From assembly GCF_002283555.1 (NCBI RefSeq), contig NZ_MVOI01000006.1, forward strand, positions 393,325-451,978: a DNA stretch of 58,654 bases, read 5' to 3'. Origin of the DNA: Rubrivirga sp. SAORIC476 (lineage in GTDB: Bacteria > Bacteroidota > Rhodothermia > Rhodothermales > Rubricoccaceae). Below are positions 1 through 8,244 of the stretch, one piece after another. Below the pieces are notes generated by a model, which did not search any database, was not told the DNA's origin, and worked only from the letters and a program-made list of their open reading frames with translations. A program made the position numbers and the translations under genes. Within the stretch, counting starts at the first letter, position 1, and each line of letters opens with the position of its first letter.

Positions 1-101
1 GCGAGGCTCCCCATCGCTTCGGCGAGGCTCACCACCGCTTCGGCGAGGCTCCCCATCGCTTCGGCGAGGCTCACCACCGCTCCGACGAGGCTTCCAGCCA
101 C
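1..101 (-). CDS. possible start of a heptad-repeat protein, cut by the left edge
   Basis: On the minus strand a GTG at 101-99 follows an in-frame TGA and opens a frame that stays open to the window edge. The translation starts VAGSLVGAVV and continues as alternating SLAEAMG and SLAEAVV heptads, a pattern compatible with an amphipathic helix. A TAGCCTCG box lies four bases before the GTG and resembles the promoter-like boxes seen elsewhere in this window. Only about 33 codons are visible. It could equally be non-coding repeat DNA or the 3' part of a plus-strand frame, since GC-rich repeats stay open in several frames. Confidence 0.25.
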   Translation of the reverse strand, partial: MAGSLVGAVVSLAEAMGSLAEAVVSLAEAMGSL

Positions 102-126
102 TCAGACGAGGCTACCAACTCCTTCA
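1..126. repeat. 21-bp tandem repeat, six units
   Basis: Six consecutive 21-bp units beginning at 1, 22, 43, 64, 85 and 106. Units 1 and 3 are identical, units 2 and 4 differ by one base, and units 5-6 have drifted. On the minus strand each unit encodes a heptad of the type SLAEAMG/SLAEAVV. The array runs off the left edge, so its full length is unknown. Confidence 0.9.
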
Positions 127-139
127 CAATCCGTCCCCG

Positions 140-161
140 CCCGCCTCGGCCCCGAGGCGGG
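140..161. terminator. GC-rich palindrome downstream of dusB
   Basis: Ten-base arms CCCGCCTCGG and CCGAGGCGGG flank a two-base centre, five bases beyond the dusB stop. It is one of a family of CCTCGG...CCGAGG palindromes in this window. No T-tract follows, so its role as a terminator is inferred from position. Confidence 0.5.
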
Positions 162-166
162 CAGCG

Positions 167-1240
167 TCAGGCCGCCGTCTCCGTCGAGGTCGGCAGGGTG
201 GCCTTCCGAGGAAGCCGCGCCGGGATCGCGACGCGCTTGGCGAGGTCCCGCGCGACGGGCACCGACACCTCCTCGTCCTCAGGACGCCACGTGTGCAAGA
301 GATCCAGCACCCCGTCGCAGGTGTCGTGCTCCATGAGCCGCATCCGGAGCTGGCTCGCGCCGCGGTGCCCCTTGAAGTAGCCGCCGTACATCCGGCGCAT
401 CTCCAACACGCCCTTGCGCTCGCCGAGCCACGCCGCCTTCAGCGTCACGTGCTCGGCCACGACCGCCACACGCTCCTCCCACGACGGCGGGTCCGGCACC
501 TCGCCCGTCTCCAGCAGCGCCTTCGCGTCGCGGAAGATCCAGGGGTTGCCGATGGCGCCGCGCCCGATCATGACGGCGTCGGCCGCGCCCTGCTCGAACA
601 TCGCGCGCACCTTCTCCGGCGTCGTCGCGTCGCCGTTGCCGATGAGCGGGATGTCGCGGAGGGCGGCCTTGATCTTGGGGAACCACGCCCAGCGCGCCTC
701 GCCGCGGTACATCTGGGCCCGCGTCCGCGCGTGGACGGCGAGGGCGGCCACGCCGGTCGCCTCCAGCATCCGCGCCACCTCCTCGATCCGGATCGACTCG
801 TCGTTCCAGCCCAGCCGCGTCTTGACGGTCACCGGCCGCGTGGCCTCCTCGATGACGGCCGCCGTGATGGCCTCCATCTTGTCGAGGTTGCGGAGGATGC
901 CCGCCCCGCCGTCCTTGCAGACGACCTTCTTGACCGGGCACCCGAAGTTGATGTCGATCAGCGTCGGGTCCTGGGCGTCGGCGATCCGGGCCGCCTCGCG
1001 CACCTGGTCGATCTCGCCGCCGAAGATCTGGATGCCGACCGGCCGCTCCTCTTCGTAGAACTCCAGCTTCTGCACCGAGCCCTGCGCGCCGTACGCCAGC
1101 CCGCCCGCCGAGATGAACTCGGTGTACAGCAGGTCCGCCCCGTACCGCTTGCACAGGATGCGGAAGGGGGGATCCGACACGTCCTCCATCGGGGCGAGGA
1201 GGAGCGGACGGGGGCCGAGGTCGATGTCTGCGATGCGCAT
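167..1240 (-). CDS. dusB: tRNA-dihydrouridine synthase B
   Basis: FMN-dependent reductase that makes dihydrouridine in the tRNA D-loop. The 357-residue protein has the Dus TIM-barrel signatures: LLLAPMEDVSDPPFR at the N-terminus, INFGCP with the expected catalytic Cys at residue 101, VKTRLGW in the barrel, the flavin-phosphate motif IGNGD, and MIGRGAIGNPW. The C-terminal helical tRNA-binding part (about residues 250-330) is present and the length is normal for DusB. The start is ATG; a TAGGTTGC box ends only four bases upstream, so the transcript may have almost no leader. It stands alone and is followed by a palindrome that probably ends transcription. Confidence 0.93.
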   Translation of the reverse strand: MRIADIDLGPRPLLLAPMEDVSDPPFRILCKRYGADLLYTEFISAGGLAYGAQGSVQKLEFYEEERPVGIQIFGGEIDQVREAARIADAQDPTLIDINFGCPVKKVVCKDGGAGILRNLDKMEAITAAVIEEATRPVTVKTRLGWNDESIRIEEVARMLEATGVAALAVHARTRAQMYRGEARWAWFPKIKAALRDIPLIGNGDATTPEKVRAMFEQGAADAVMIGRGAIGNPWIFRDAKALLETGEVPDPPSWEERVAVVAEHVTLKAAWLGERKGVLEMRRMYGGYFKGHRGASQLRMRLMEHDTCDGVLDLLHTWRPEDEEVSVPVARDLAKRVAIPARLPRKATLPTSTETAA

Positions 1241-1406
1241 GCGGGCAACCTACGGGATGGGCCCGGCCGCTCCAGCGCGCGCGACCCGTTTTGCGGGTTT
1301 CTTCGGACGCCTCGGCGGCTCCGGGGCCTCCGCCGAACCGCGCCCCCGCCCACGCAACTCGCAAAACCCTCTGCCCGTAGGGCGCCCCAGACTCCTCCCG
1401 AACACC

Positions 1407-1649
1407 ATGACGCTCGTCCTCGCCGCGACCCTGGCCGCCACCCTCGCAGGGCTCGCCAAGACGCTCCTCCTCACGCTGATCGCGGTCCTCAACGGCGTCC
1501 TCGCGCTGCTGGCCGCCCTGGCGACGTGGAAGACGTACCTCGCCATCGGCACGAAGGTGTTCCTGATCGTGCTGTTCTGCATCCCGGTCGTCGGCCTGCT
1601 GGTGTTCCTCGTGTGGGGCCAGCGCGTCGTCCGCGACAACCAGCGCTAG
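1407..1649 (+). CDS. small membrane protein with a PLDc_N-like segment
   Basis: Eighty residues starting at the ATG in aacaccATGacg. The frame stays open upstream, but only this start gives a compact hydrophobic protein. Residues 1-42 are strongly hydrophobic (two helices or one long one). The C-terminal part KVFLIVLFCIPVVGLLVFLV followed by WGQR matches the pattern of the phospholipase-D-nuclease N-terminal (PLDc_N) membrane domain: hydrophobic helix, P-x-x-G, then an aromatic and a basic residue. The next gene is a second protein of this type, suggesting a duplicated small-membrane-protein pair. No enzymatic residues are visible; the function is unknown. Confidence 0.7.
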   Translation: MTLVLAATLAATLAGLAKTLLLTLIAVLNGVLALLAALATWKTYLAIGTKVFLIVLFCIPVVGLLVFLVWGQRVVRDNQR

Positions 1650-1703
1650 CCAGACGACGCCGCCGCCAGCGCTCGCCCTTCCCCTCGCTCCCCCCGACCT
1701 GCC

Positions 1704-1973
1704 ATGGACCGCCTCCGCACTCTCCCCGTCCTCGCCCTCGGCGCGTTTGCGCTGCTGCTCTCCGGTTGTGGGGATGGCAACGCCTTCCACCTCATCTCCA
1801 CCGGCTACGGCAGCTTCTGCGGGCTCATCCACATCGTGTTCGTCGTGGTGGCCCTCGTCAAGATCGCCAACAGCAACGCCGACACCGGCTCGAAGCTGCT
1901 CTGGGCCGCCGCCGTGTTCTTCTTCCCCTTCCTCGGGCTGATCGCCTGGTGGATCTGGGGCCCGAAGAGCTGA
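1704..1973 (+). CDS. PLDc_N domain-containing small membrane protein
   Basis: Eighty-nine residues starting at the ATG after CCTGCC. Residues 8-21 form a hydrophobic segment ending LLSGCG, which could act as a lipobox with Cys22 or as a plain signal anchor. A helix at about 40-55 and the segment WAAAVFFFPFLGLIAWWIWG follow; the latter is the hallmark of PLDc_N domains, with P-F-L-G and a terminal W-G. The gene lies 54 bp after another protein with the same C-terminal pattern, so the two are probably co-transcribed. These domains are found alone or fused to phospholipase D; alone, the function is unknown. Confidence 0.8.
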   Translation: MDRLRTLPVLALGAFALLLSGCGDGNAFHLISTGYGSFCGLIHIVFVVVALVKIANSNADTGSKLLWAAAVFFFPFLGLIAWWIWGPKS

Positions 1974-2011
1974 CGCGACCGACACGCCGGGCGTCGACCG
2001 CCCGGGTGACG

Positions 2012-2072
2012 CGTGGGGCGTAGACCGTGGGACCTCTGAGCGATCCGCTCGGCCCGCGCTCTACGCCCCACG
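2012..2072. terminator. long hairpin between convergent genes
   Basis: Thirteen-base perfect arms (CGTGGGGCGTAGA at 2012-2024 and its complement at 2060-2072), with a second small stem GAGCG/CGCTC inside the loop. It lies between the convergent small membrane protein and the response regulator, where a bidirectional terminator is expected. Its sequences GTAGACCGTGG and GCTCTACGCCCC recur in the hairpin at 28298-28334. Confidence 0.65.
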
Positions 2073-2115
2073 TCGGTCAGGTCACCTTCCGCAGGTCCGG
2101 ACCGGTCAGAGGCCG

Positions 2116-2799
2116 TCACTCCGCCGCGACCGCACGCGGACCCGGGATGATGTCCATCCGGGTGGCGATGGCGACGGCCTCCAGCCCCGACGAGGTGTGC
2201 AGCTTCGCATAGAGGTTGCGCACGTGCGTGTCGACGGTGTGCGGGCTGATGAACAACTCCTCGGCGATGCGCTTCTGGCTGAAGCCCCGAGCCATCAGGC
2301 GGATGACCTCTTCTTCCCGAGCGGTGAGGGGCGAGGGCGCGGCGGGGGCGAAGAAGGCCCCCAGGTGCCTGGCCACGCCGGGCGAGAAGCCCATGCCGCC
2401 GCGCGCGGTCTGCCGCACGGCCAACTCCAGAGCGTCCACGATCCGGTCTTTGAGGACGTACCCCGATGCGCCCGCCCGGAGGGCGGCGAACACGGTGTCC
2501 GGGTCGTCGATGTTGGTCAGGACCAGCACCGGGACGGTCTTCGCCGTGGCTCGGAAGCGCCGGGTCGCCTCGATCCCGTCGACGCCCGGCAGGCGGATGT
2601 CCATGACGACCAGGTCGGGTAGCCCTCCTCCAGAGAGGCTCAGAAGCCGGTCGTTCAGCGCGGCGTAGGACGAGAACGTCTCGCCGAGCCGCAGGTCGTC
2701 GGTGCTGGCGACGAGGCGGGCGAACGCATCCTGGTAGGCGGGCTCGTCCTCGACGAGCCAGAGGGTGAGCACCGGGGGCGCCATGTCAGAAGGGGCCAT
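2116..2799 (-). CDS. NarL/FixJ-type response regulator
   Basis: A 227-residue two-component response regulator. The receiver domain (about 10-130) carries the acidic pair Glu17/Asp18, the phospho-acceptor Asp67 in VVMDIRLPG, Thr95 in VLTN and Lys117 in YVLKD. A LuxR-type helix-turn-helix (about 155-220) follows with LTAREEEVIRLMARG and SPHTVDTHVRNLYAKL. A second ATG five codons in (MAPPVL) is an equally good start. It lies 33 bp after the propeller histidine kinase on the same strand and is almost certainly its partner. As a DNA-binding output protein it could control the kinase's targets or the neighbouring peptide-modification genes; nothing in the sequence proves which. Confidence 0.92.
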   Translation of the reverse strand: MAPSDMAPPVLTLWLVEDEPAYQDAFARLVASTDDLRLGETFSSYAALNDRLLSLSGGGLPDLVVMDIRLPGVDGIEATRRFRATAKTVPVLVLTNIDDPDTVFAALRAGASGYVLKDRIVDALELAVRQTARGGMGFSPGVARHLGAFFAPAAPSPLTAREEEVIRLMARGFSQKRIAEELFISPHTVDTHVRNLYAKLHTSSGLEAVAIATRMDIIPGPRAVAAE

Positions 2800-2832
2800 G
2801 ACCGAAGAGGAAGAAAGGAAGGCCGGTAGCCA

Positions 2833-5829
2833 TCAAGATGGCGGCCGAGACGGCGCGGCGCCATCGCGCGACTGCGGGGTCCGAGCGTCGGCCTGGAGCC
2901 GGTGCGTGGGCATCCAGAGGGTGTGCCGGGTGCCCGCGCCGGGCCGTGCCGTGGTGGTCAGCGTGCCGCCGAGGGCGCTCGCTCGGGCGCGCATGCTCGT
3001 GAGGCCGTGCCCGCCGGTCGCCTCGGCGGCCGTGAGGTCGAAGCCGCGCCCGTCATCCTCGACGGTGAAGGCGAGCCCGTCCGCCTCGGAGACGACAGCG
3101 ATGCGGACGCGCGTCGCGCAGGCGTGCTTCTGGATGTTGTGGAGCGCCTCGTTGTGGAAGAGGAGCAGGTGCCGCCGAGCCGTCATCGAGAGGGGCCGGG
3201 GGGCGAGGTCGGGAGCGGCGTCCAGCGTGAGGTCGGCCTCGGGGAGGAGGTCGAACGCCACCTGCCGGATGCGCTGGAGGAGGGCCGAGAGGGTGTCGTG
3301 GCGGCCATCCACCACCCAGACCATGTCCCGCACGTCGGCGGCGAGCGCCTGGGCCTGCCGGCCATGGGCCGAGAGGCGCTCCGCGAGCCCCTCGGGCGCG
3401 TCCCGGCTCGTGAGCTGGAGCTGGACGGCGAGCCCGCTGACGCGGCTCCCGATGTCGTCGTGGAGGTCGTCCGCGATGCGCTGGCGGGTGCGCGCGAGGG
3501 CGAGCACGTGACCGAGGCGGACCCGGTGGGCCGCATAGGCGGCGAGGGCCACTCCCAGCACGACGAGCCCGAGGAACCAGCCTCGTTGCCAGATGGGGGC
3601 GAGGACTCGGACGTCGGCCCGCGCGACCCGGCGGCTCGGAACGCCCAGGCTGTTGATGGCGCGGATCTGGACGGCATGGCGGCCCGGGCGGAGCCCCGTC
3701 AGTTCCAGCCGCCCGTCGGCATCGACCGGGGCCCACGTGGTGTCTGCGCCGAGCCGGTAGGCATACCGGAGGCCTTCGGGGTCGACGTAGTCCAGGCCGA
3801 CCACCTGGAGCGAGATCCGCCGCGTGCCCACCGGCGCCTCGACATCGGTGGAGCGGACCGTCCCCACCGTGCGCGCGACCCCGTCCACCTCGACGGCGGT
3901 GAACGCGACCGGCGGCGGCGGGCGCGAACGCGGAAACCGGGACGGCACCACGCCCACGACCCCGTCGCGCGTGCCGAACCACAGCGTGCCCTCGGCCGCG
4001 GTACAGGGGCCCGCGGTGAAGGCCTGCACAGGGAGCCCGTTGGGTCCGGCGTACGACGCGACCCGCCCGGTCTCGGCGTCGACGCGGGCGAGGCCGTCGC
4101 CGGTGCCCGCCCAGGCGTATCGCGCGTCCTCCGCGAGCACGCACTCGACGCTCGCGTGGGGGAGGCCCTCCGCGAGGCCCACCCAGGTGGGGACGGCCCC
4201 GTCGCCGACACGGGCGAGGCCGTTCGAGGTCCCGACCCAGGCTGCGCCATCGGTCGTCGGTGCGATCGAGGTCACCCAGGTCCGCGCCAGAGCGGGGTCT
4301 TCCGGTCCCAGCGGGGACGCCACGCCGTCGCGGATCCGGACCCCGCCTCGGTCCGTGGTGCCGACCCAGAGGCTGCCATCCGTACCGGGACGGAGCGTGT
4401 AGACGGCGTCCGTGGGGAGGCCCCCCGAGGTGGAGGCGTCGAGGCAACGGTCCAGGGTGCGGAGGTTCGTCGACGCGCAGGCGCCCGCGTTCGAGAGCCC
4501 GATCCACAGGGTACCGGCCGCATCGGTCGCGAGGGCGTGGACGAGGGGGCTGGGAAGATCCTCGAACGCCCGGACGGGCCTTCCGCCCTGGGCCTCCCGG
4601 CGCCAGACGCCGTCGGTTTCGGTGCCGATCCAGAGGGTGCCATCGGCCGCCTCTACGACGGCGCGCACCATCATGGTCTCGGTGCCAGGGACGAGCGACC
4701 AGGCGCGCGATGTCCGCTCGGTGTCGGCGGTGTAGAGGCCCGCCAGCGTCCCGACCCAGAGGCCGCCCGTGGCACGTGGGGCCAGCGCCATGACGAGGCC
4801 GTCGCGCCCCGGCGGCGGGCGCAGGTGGAGGAAGGGCGACGGCGGACGGAGGCGGGCGAGGCCGTCCCACGTGGCCACCCACGTCCCCACATCGGCGTCG
4901 TGGTAAACGTCGATGACGGTCACGTTCGGCAGGCCATCGGTTCGTCCCGGGGTGGGAAGAAAGGTCCGCTCGACGGTCCCTGTCGCCTCCTCCACCTGCA
5001 GAAGGCCGCCGTCCCAGGTCCCGATCCAGAGGGTGCCGGGCGTCGCCTCCTCGACGGCGACGACGCGGTCATTCCCGGGTGGCAGCGGGACGCGCTGACT
5101 TCGCCCGTCGGGCTCGATGTGCCAGAGCCCTGCACCGTACGACCCGACCCAGGTGGAGCCGTCGGCGCGAGGCAGGAGGGCGAACGCGTCTGGAAGGTCC
5201 TCGGCCGTGACGAGCCTCCGGAAAGCACCGCCCCGCGGCGCACGGCGCCAGAGCCCGGTCTGGGTGCTCGCCCAGATCGCCCCGTCCGGCCCGACGCGGA
5301 CTCCGTCGATGCCAGCCGTCGAGTCGGCGTCGGTGCCCAGGCGGTAGCGGCGCGAAGCACCGGAGCCTGGGGCCCACCTGACCAGCCCTCGCTCGGTCCC
5401 GACCCACAAGTGGCCCGCTTCGTCGTGGTCGACGCCCCGGATCGACACGCCACGGAGCGACGGCGGGGCCGCGTCGACGAACGCCCCCGTCTCTGGCTCG
5501 ATCGACTGGAGCCCGTCGCCCGTGCCGACCCAGAGGCGTCCGTGCGGCCCCAGGTGCAGCCCGTCCGGGTTGACTACATCGTCTCGGAGCGAGGTGGGAA
5601 GGTCCGGGTCGTGCCGGAAGCACTCGAAGGCGAGCCCGTCCAGGCGACAGAGGCCGCTCAGGGTGCCTACCCAGACGAACCCGAGCGCGTCCCGCTCGAT
5701 GGCCGTGACCTGTGCCGACGGAAGACCGGCCTCGGTCCCGTACCGCGTGAAGGTCTGGGCATCGAGCGGTCCCGCGAGGACAGCGATCAGCAGGCCGACT
5801 CGCAGAAGGTCCAGTACGGAGTCGCGCAA
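2833..5829 (-). CDS. beta-propeller sensor histidine kinase (HisKA_3 family)
   Basis: A 998-residue membrane sensor kinase. An N-terminal signal peptide (to about residue 24, GPLDAQ) leads into many two-component-regulator propeller repeats with LWVGT/GLWVGT motifs, then a Y_Y_Y-type domain (about 650-735, with YAYRLGADTTW and GRHAVQIRA). One transmembrane helix lies at about 749-768. The cytoplasmic part has the HisKA_3 dimerisation domain with His790 in DDLHDDIGS and an ATPase domain with FHNEALHNIQKHA (about 891-902) and DDGRGF (925-930). Propeller sensors of this class often detect polysaccharides or envelope signals, but here the kinase is separate from its DNA-binding partner rather than fused. 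The start is a TTG; no better in-frame start precedes the signal peptide, and a TAGCTTCG box lies 22 bases upstream. Confidence 0.9.
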   Translation of the reverse strand: MRDSVLDLLRVGLLIAVLAGPLDAQTFTRYGTEAGLPSAQVTAIERDALGFVWVGTLSGLCRLDGLAFECFRHDPDLPTSLRDDVVNPDGLHLGPHGRLWVGTGDGLQSIEPETGAFVDAAPPSLRGVSIRGVDHDEAGHLWVGTERGLVRWAPGSGASRRYRLGTDADSTAGIDGVRVGPDGAIWASTQTGLWRRAPRGGAFRRLVTAEDLPDAFALLPRADGSTWVGSYGAGLWHIEPDGRSQRVPLPPGNDRVVAVEEATPGTLWIGTWDGGLLQVEEATGTVERTFLPTPGRTDGLPNVTVIDVYHDADVGTWVATWDGLARLRPPSPFLHLRPPPGRDGLVMALAPRATGGLWVGTLAGLYTADTERTSRAWSLVPGTETMMVRAVVEAADGTLWIGTETDGVWRREAQGGRPVRAFEDLPSPLVHALATDAAGTLWIGLSNAGACASTNLRTLDRCLDASTSGGLPTDAVYTLRPGTDGSLWVGTTDRGGVRIRDGVASPLGPEDPALARTWVTSIAPTTDGAAWVGTSNGLARVGDGAVPTWVGLAEGLPHASVECVLAEDARYAWAGTGDGLARVDAETGRVASYAGPNGLPVQAFTAGPCTAAEGTLWFGTRDGVVGVVPSRFPRSRPPPPVAFTAVEVDGVARTVGTVRSTDVEAPVGTRRISLQVVGLDYVDPEGLRYAYRLGADTTWAPVDADGRLELTGLRPGRHAVQIRAINSLGVPSRRVARADVRVLAPIWQRGWFLGLVVLGVALAAYAAHRVRLGHVLALARTRQRIADDLHDDIGSRVSGLAVQLQLTSRDAPEGLAERLSAHGRQAQALAADVRDMVWVVDGRHDTLSALLQRIRQVAFDLLPEADLTLDAAPDLAPRPLSMTARRHLLLFHNEALHNIQKHACATRVRIAVVSEADGLAFTVEDDGRGFDLTAAEATGGHGLTSMRARASALGGTLTTTARPGAGTRHTLWMPTHRLQADARTPQSRDGAAPSRPPS

Positions 5830-5851
5830 AGAAAACAGGACGGAAGGGCCC

Positions 5852-5859
5852 CGAAGCTA
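5852..5859 (-). promoter_or_regulatory. TAGCTTCG promoter-like box for the propeller kinase
   Basis: On the minus strand TAGCTTCG ends 22 bases before the TTG start of the kinase. The same octamer, or a one-base variant, recurs at similar distance before several unrelated genes in this window. It resembles the Bacteroidota -7 element TAnnTTTG. No clear -33 TTTG is visible. Confidence 0.4.
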
Positions 5860-5961
5860 ACCGGTCGGGTCGGCGGGAGCTTTCTGGGCGGATCCTCCCG
5901 TCCCACGTCCTGCAGCACGGTTCGCGGTCGAGGGCGCGGGGGATAGACGAGGGAAACCGGA

Positions 5962-5981
5962 AGGAGGATGTCTATCCTCCT
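5962..5981 (-). terminator. hairpin after the cyclodehydratase gene
   Basis: Perfect eight-base arms AGGAGGAT/ATCCTCCT with a four-base loop, about 60 bases beyond the cyclodehydratase stop and before the kinase start. No strong T-run follows. It may separate the peptide-modification genes from the two-component pair. Confidence 0.4.
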
Positions 5982-6042
5982 GGCGTCCTCTCCCGTGGGA
6001 AAACAGGAGCGGCGGACCGGATTCGGTGTACTCGGGTCGGCC

Positions 6043-8181
6043 TCAGGTCGTGAGTTCGAGGGCGTCAGCGGCCTCCCAGGCTGAGGAGCAGGTCTGCCAC
6101 CCCGTTGCCGTCGCAACGTCCCGGACGCGTGCCCCGCCGAGTCGGCGCCAGAAGTGAACCAGGCCGGGGACCACCACGCGGGCCGTCGGCACGCCGACGT
6201 GCGGGTGCGTCTGGTCGATCAGGTACGCGGAGAGTCCTGCTGCCGCAAGACGGGCCACGACTGCGTCGAGGTCGTCGCGGAGGTCGCCCGTGGTGAGGTC
6301 GGGGAGCGCGCCGAGGTCGATCCGCGGGAGGCCGGGGTGGGGGAGGAGGAACGGGTGATCGTCCAGGCAGACAGTCTCGGCCCAGTCGAACGCGCTGCCG
6401 GGTCCGTCCGGATGGTCGGTCTCGACCGCCATCAGGTGCATCTCCTGAAGGGCCTTCTCCGCAGCGGTGCGCGGGGAGAGGTGCGCCCCGAAGCCGAGCG
6501 CGACGCCGTGAGGCGCATCGGGCCGGACGGAGACCGCGACGAAGGTGGCGAGTCCGATCTCCGTGCTCACATCCAGGATCTCGACCGCCCGGCCTCGGCG
6601 CCGGGTGGCGGCCAGGAGCGACTGCGCGAGTGGGGAGTCGATGGATGCCGCGTCGAGGGCCGGGCGCTGGCTCCTGGAGCGGTGCCACAGGGCGACGCTG
6701 TCCCGTTCGACGAGTTCGACGGCGCCGTAGAGCGCGGCCTCCTCCAGGCAGGACCCCGACGCACAGCCGTTGCTGTCGGCGTAGGCGTACGTCGGCTGGT
6801 CGGCGAAGGGATACGCGTAAAAGGCGAGGCCGCAGGGGACCCACCGGAAAGCGCCGGGCTCGGCGAGGCTCCAGGCCTGCACCCAGTGCGTCGGCCGGGC
6901 AGGATCGAAGCGCTCGGGGACGCGGAGGAACGGGTGGGCGGTGCGGTTCCACGCGTCCCGCGTCTCGAACTGAGCGTCGCTGAATTGGAGGACGGCGTTC
7001 GGGACGACGGCGTCTTCCCCAAGCGCACCGGCATGCGCGAACCGGAAGCCGTCGGCGCCCGGGAAGAAACCGGACGCTCGCTCGATGCCTTCGAACACCG
7101 CGGCCACGGTCGCCTCCGCCGGCGAGCCTCCGGAGCCGCCCGCGGTGAGCCCGGTCGTGGCGCGGATGGCGGTCAGCGAGGGCCGGGCGAGCGGGGCCGC
7201 GTGCCGGACCCGGCGGACGTGGAGCGGCGCGTAGGCCTCCGGCGGAAGCGTCCGAGATCCGGCGGGCAGGTCGCGGACCACGCCTCCGATGGCGTGCTGG
7301 AGGTCGCTGGCGAGGGATCGTGCCCAGGCGAGAGGCCGCCAGCGGTGGGAGCCCGGCGCCTTGGGCCTCGGGACGAGCACCGGCGGGCGGGGAGGCGCTC
7401 CTGCCCTCCCGCACGCCGGGCAGGCCGGGCGCCGCTGAACGAGGCAGGGGCGCGTCGGTGGGGTCGGCACGCTCGGGAGAGGCTGGAGGAGCGCATGCGG
7501 AACGTCCCAGGCACGGGTCGCGAGTCCGATGGCGACCCGTTCGGCGATGGCGTCGGGCGACAGGACGGGAGCCGGGAGGGCCGCCTCGGCGAGGTCGGCG
7601 GTGCGGTCCGACCGGAGGAGGTGGGCGCGCAGACAGGCGAGGCACGCCGTGCGGCCGGGCTCCAGCCAGACCTCGAACGGCGAGACCCTGGCGGTCTGGA
7701 TCGCCACGGTGGGGCCGGGCGAGGGCGAGGCAGAACGGAGGGTGAGGGCGAGATCGGGCGCGGCGAGCACGGTGAGCGTGGCCCGCGAGGGGGAGTCCGC
7801 CACCCGAAGCCCCAGCGCGAGGAATGCCGTGTTCAGGGAGGGGCAGCGAGGCGTCGCCTCGTGAAGGGCGAGCGGCGTGTCGATCGCGCGGCGGGCCTGC
7901 TCCAGCGGCACGCCGAGGCGGAGCCAGCGGCGGGCCACCGACGGGGCGAGGCCAGCCGGGAGGCGCAGGGCGAGGCCGGATCGGGAGAGACGGCGGAGCA
8001 CGCGTCGGGTGGTGCGGCTCCGAGGGGATGGCGCCCCCTCCACGAGAGACAGGAGGACGGAAGCGGTGGGGTCGGTGTAGATGGTGGACTCGTGGTCGGT
8101 GTCCAGCACCTCCACGCAGTGGTCGGGCAGCGAGCGGAGACGGTGCGCCGGTGACAGCATCCAACGGGTAGAGAGAGGCAT
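6043..8181 (-). CDS. fused leader-binding/zinc domain plus YcaO cyclodehydratase (azoline-forming, TOMM type)
   Basis: A 712-residue protein read as an ATP-dependent cyclodehydratase that turns Cys/Ser/Thr residues of a precursor peptide into azolines, similar in layout to the cyanobactin enzymes PatD/TruD. Residues 1-90 look like a winged-helix leader-binding (RRE) region. A middle domain carries two C-x2-C pairs (Cys180/183 in CLAC, Cys254/257 in CPAC) fitting the structural zinc of this class. The YcaO domain begins near residue 335: TAGGSGGSPAEATVAAVFEG then IERASG (ATP/Mg site), SGSCLEEAALYGAVELVERD and, late, VVVPGLVHFW. The C-terminus ends ADALELTT and lacks the PxPxP tail usual for azoline-forming YcaO proteins. 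It lies 63 bp downstream of a tiny Cys/Thr-rich gene. No dehydrogenase, protease or exporter gene is recognised nearby. It could instead be a thioamidating or uncharacterised YcaO. Confidence 0.88.
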   Translation of the reverse strand: MPLSTRWMLSPAHRLRSLPDHCVEVLDTDHESTIYTDPTASVLLSLVEGAPSPRSRTTRRVLRRLSRSGLALRLPAGLAPSVARRWLRLGVPLEQARRAIDTPLALHEATPRCPSLNTAFLALGLRVADSPSRATLTVLAAPDLALTLRSASPSPGPTVAIQTARVSPFEVWLEPGRTACLACLRAHLLRSDRTADLAEAALPAPVLSPDAIAERVAIGLATRAWDVPHALLQPLPSVPTPPTRPCLVQRRPACPACGRAGAPPRPPVLVPRPKAPGSHRWRPLAWARSLASDLQHAIGGVVRDLPAGSRTLPPEAYAPLHVRRVRHAAPLARPSLTAIRATTGLTAGGSGGSPAEATVAAVFEGIERASGFFPGADGFRFAHAGALGEDAVVPNAVLQFSDAQFETRDAWNRTAHPFLRVPERFDPARPTHWVQAWSLAEPGAFRWVPCGLAFYAYPFADQPTYAYADSNGCASGSCLEEAALYGAVELVERDSVALWHRSRSQRPALDAASIDSPLAQSLLAATRRRGRAVEILDVSTEIGLATFVAVSVRPDAPHGVALGFGAHLSPRTAAEKALQEMHLMAVETDHPDGPGSAFDWAETVCLDDHPFLLPHPGLPRIDLGALPDLTTGDLRDDLDAVVARLAAAGLSAYLIDQTHPHVGVPTARVVVPGLVHFWRRLGGARVRDVATATGWQTCSSAWEAADALELTT

Positions 8182-8208
8182 GAGCGGGTCCGGGGGAGAC
8201 AGAGGAGA

Positions 8209-8232
8209 CCCGGGCGCGTTGGCGCACCCGGG
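8209..8232 (-). terminator. hairpin between precursor gene and cyclodehydratase gene
   Basis: CCCGGG stems at 8209-8214 and 8227-8232, extended by CGCG/CGCA with one mismatch around a TTGG loop. It sits in the 63-bp gap between the candidate precursor peptide stop and the cyclodehydratase start. A partial terminator or processing hairpin here would let the peptide be made in excess over the enzyme; this role is inferred. Confidence 0.4.
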
Positions 8233-8244
8233 CCCTGGGAGGTG

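Noticed and set aside
2902-5946. 1014-codon plus-strand frame
   Set aside because: Antisense to the propeller kinase, whose domains are clear; the plus frame has no recognisable motifs and high-GC DNA keeps antisense frames open.
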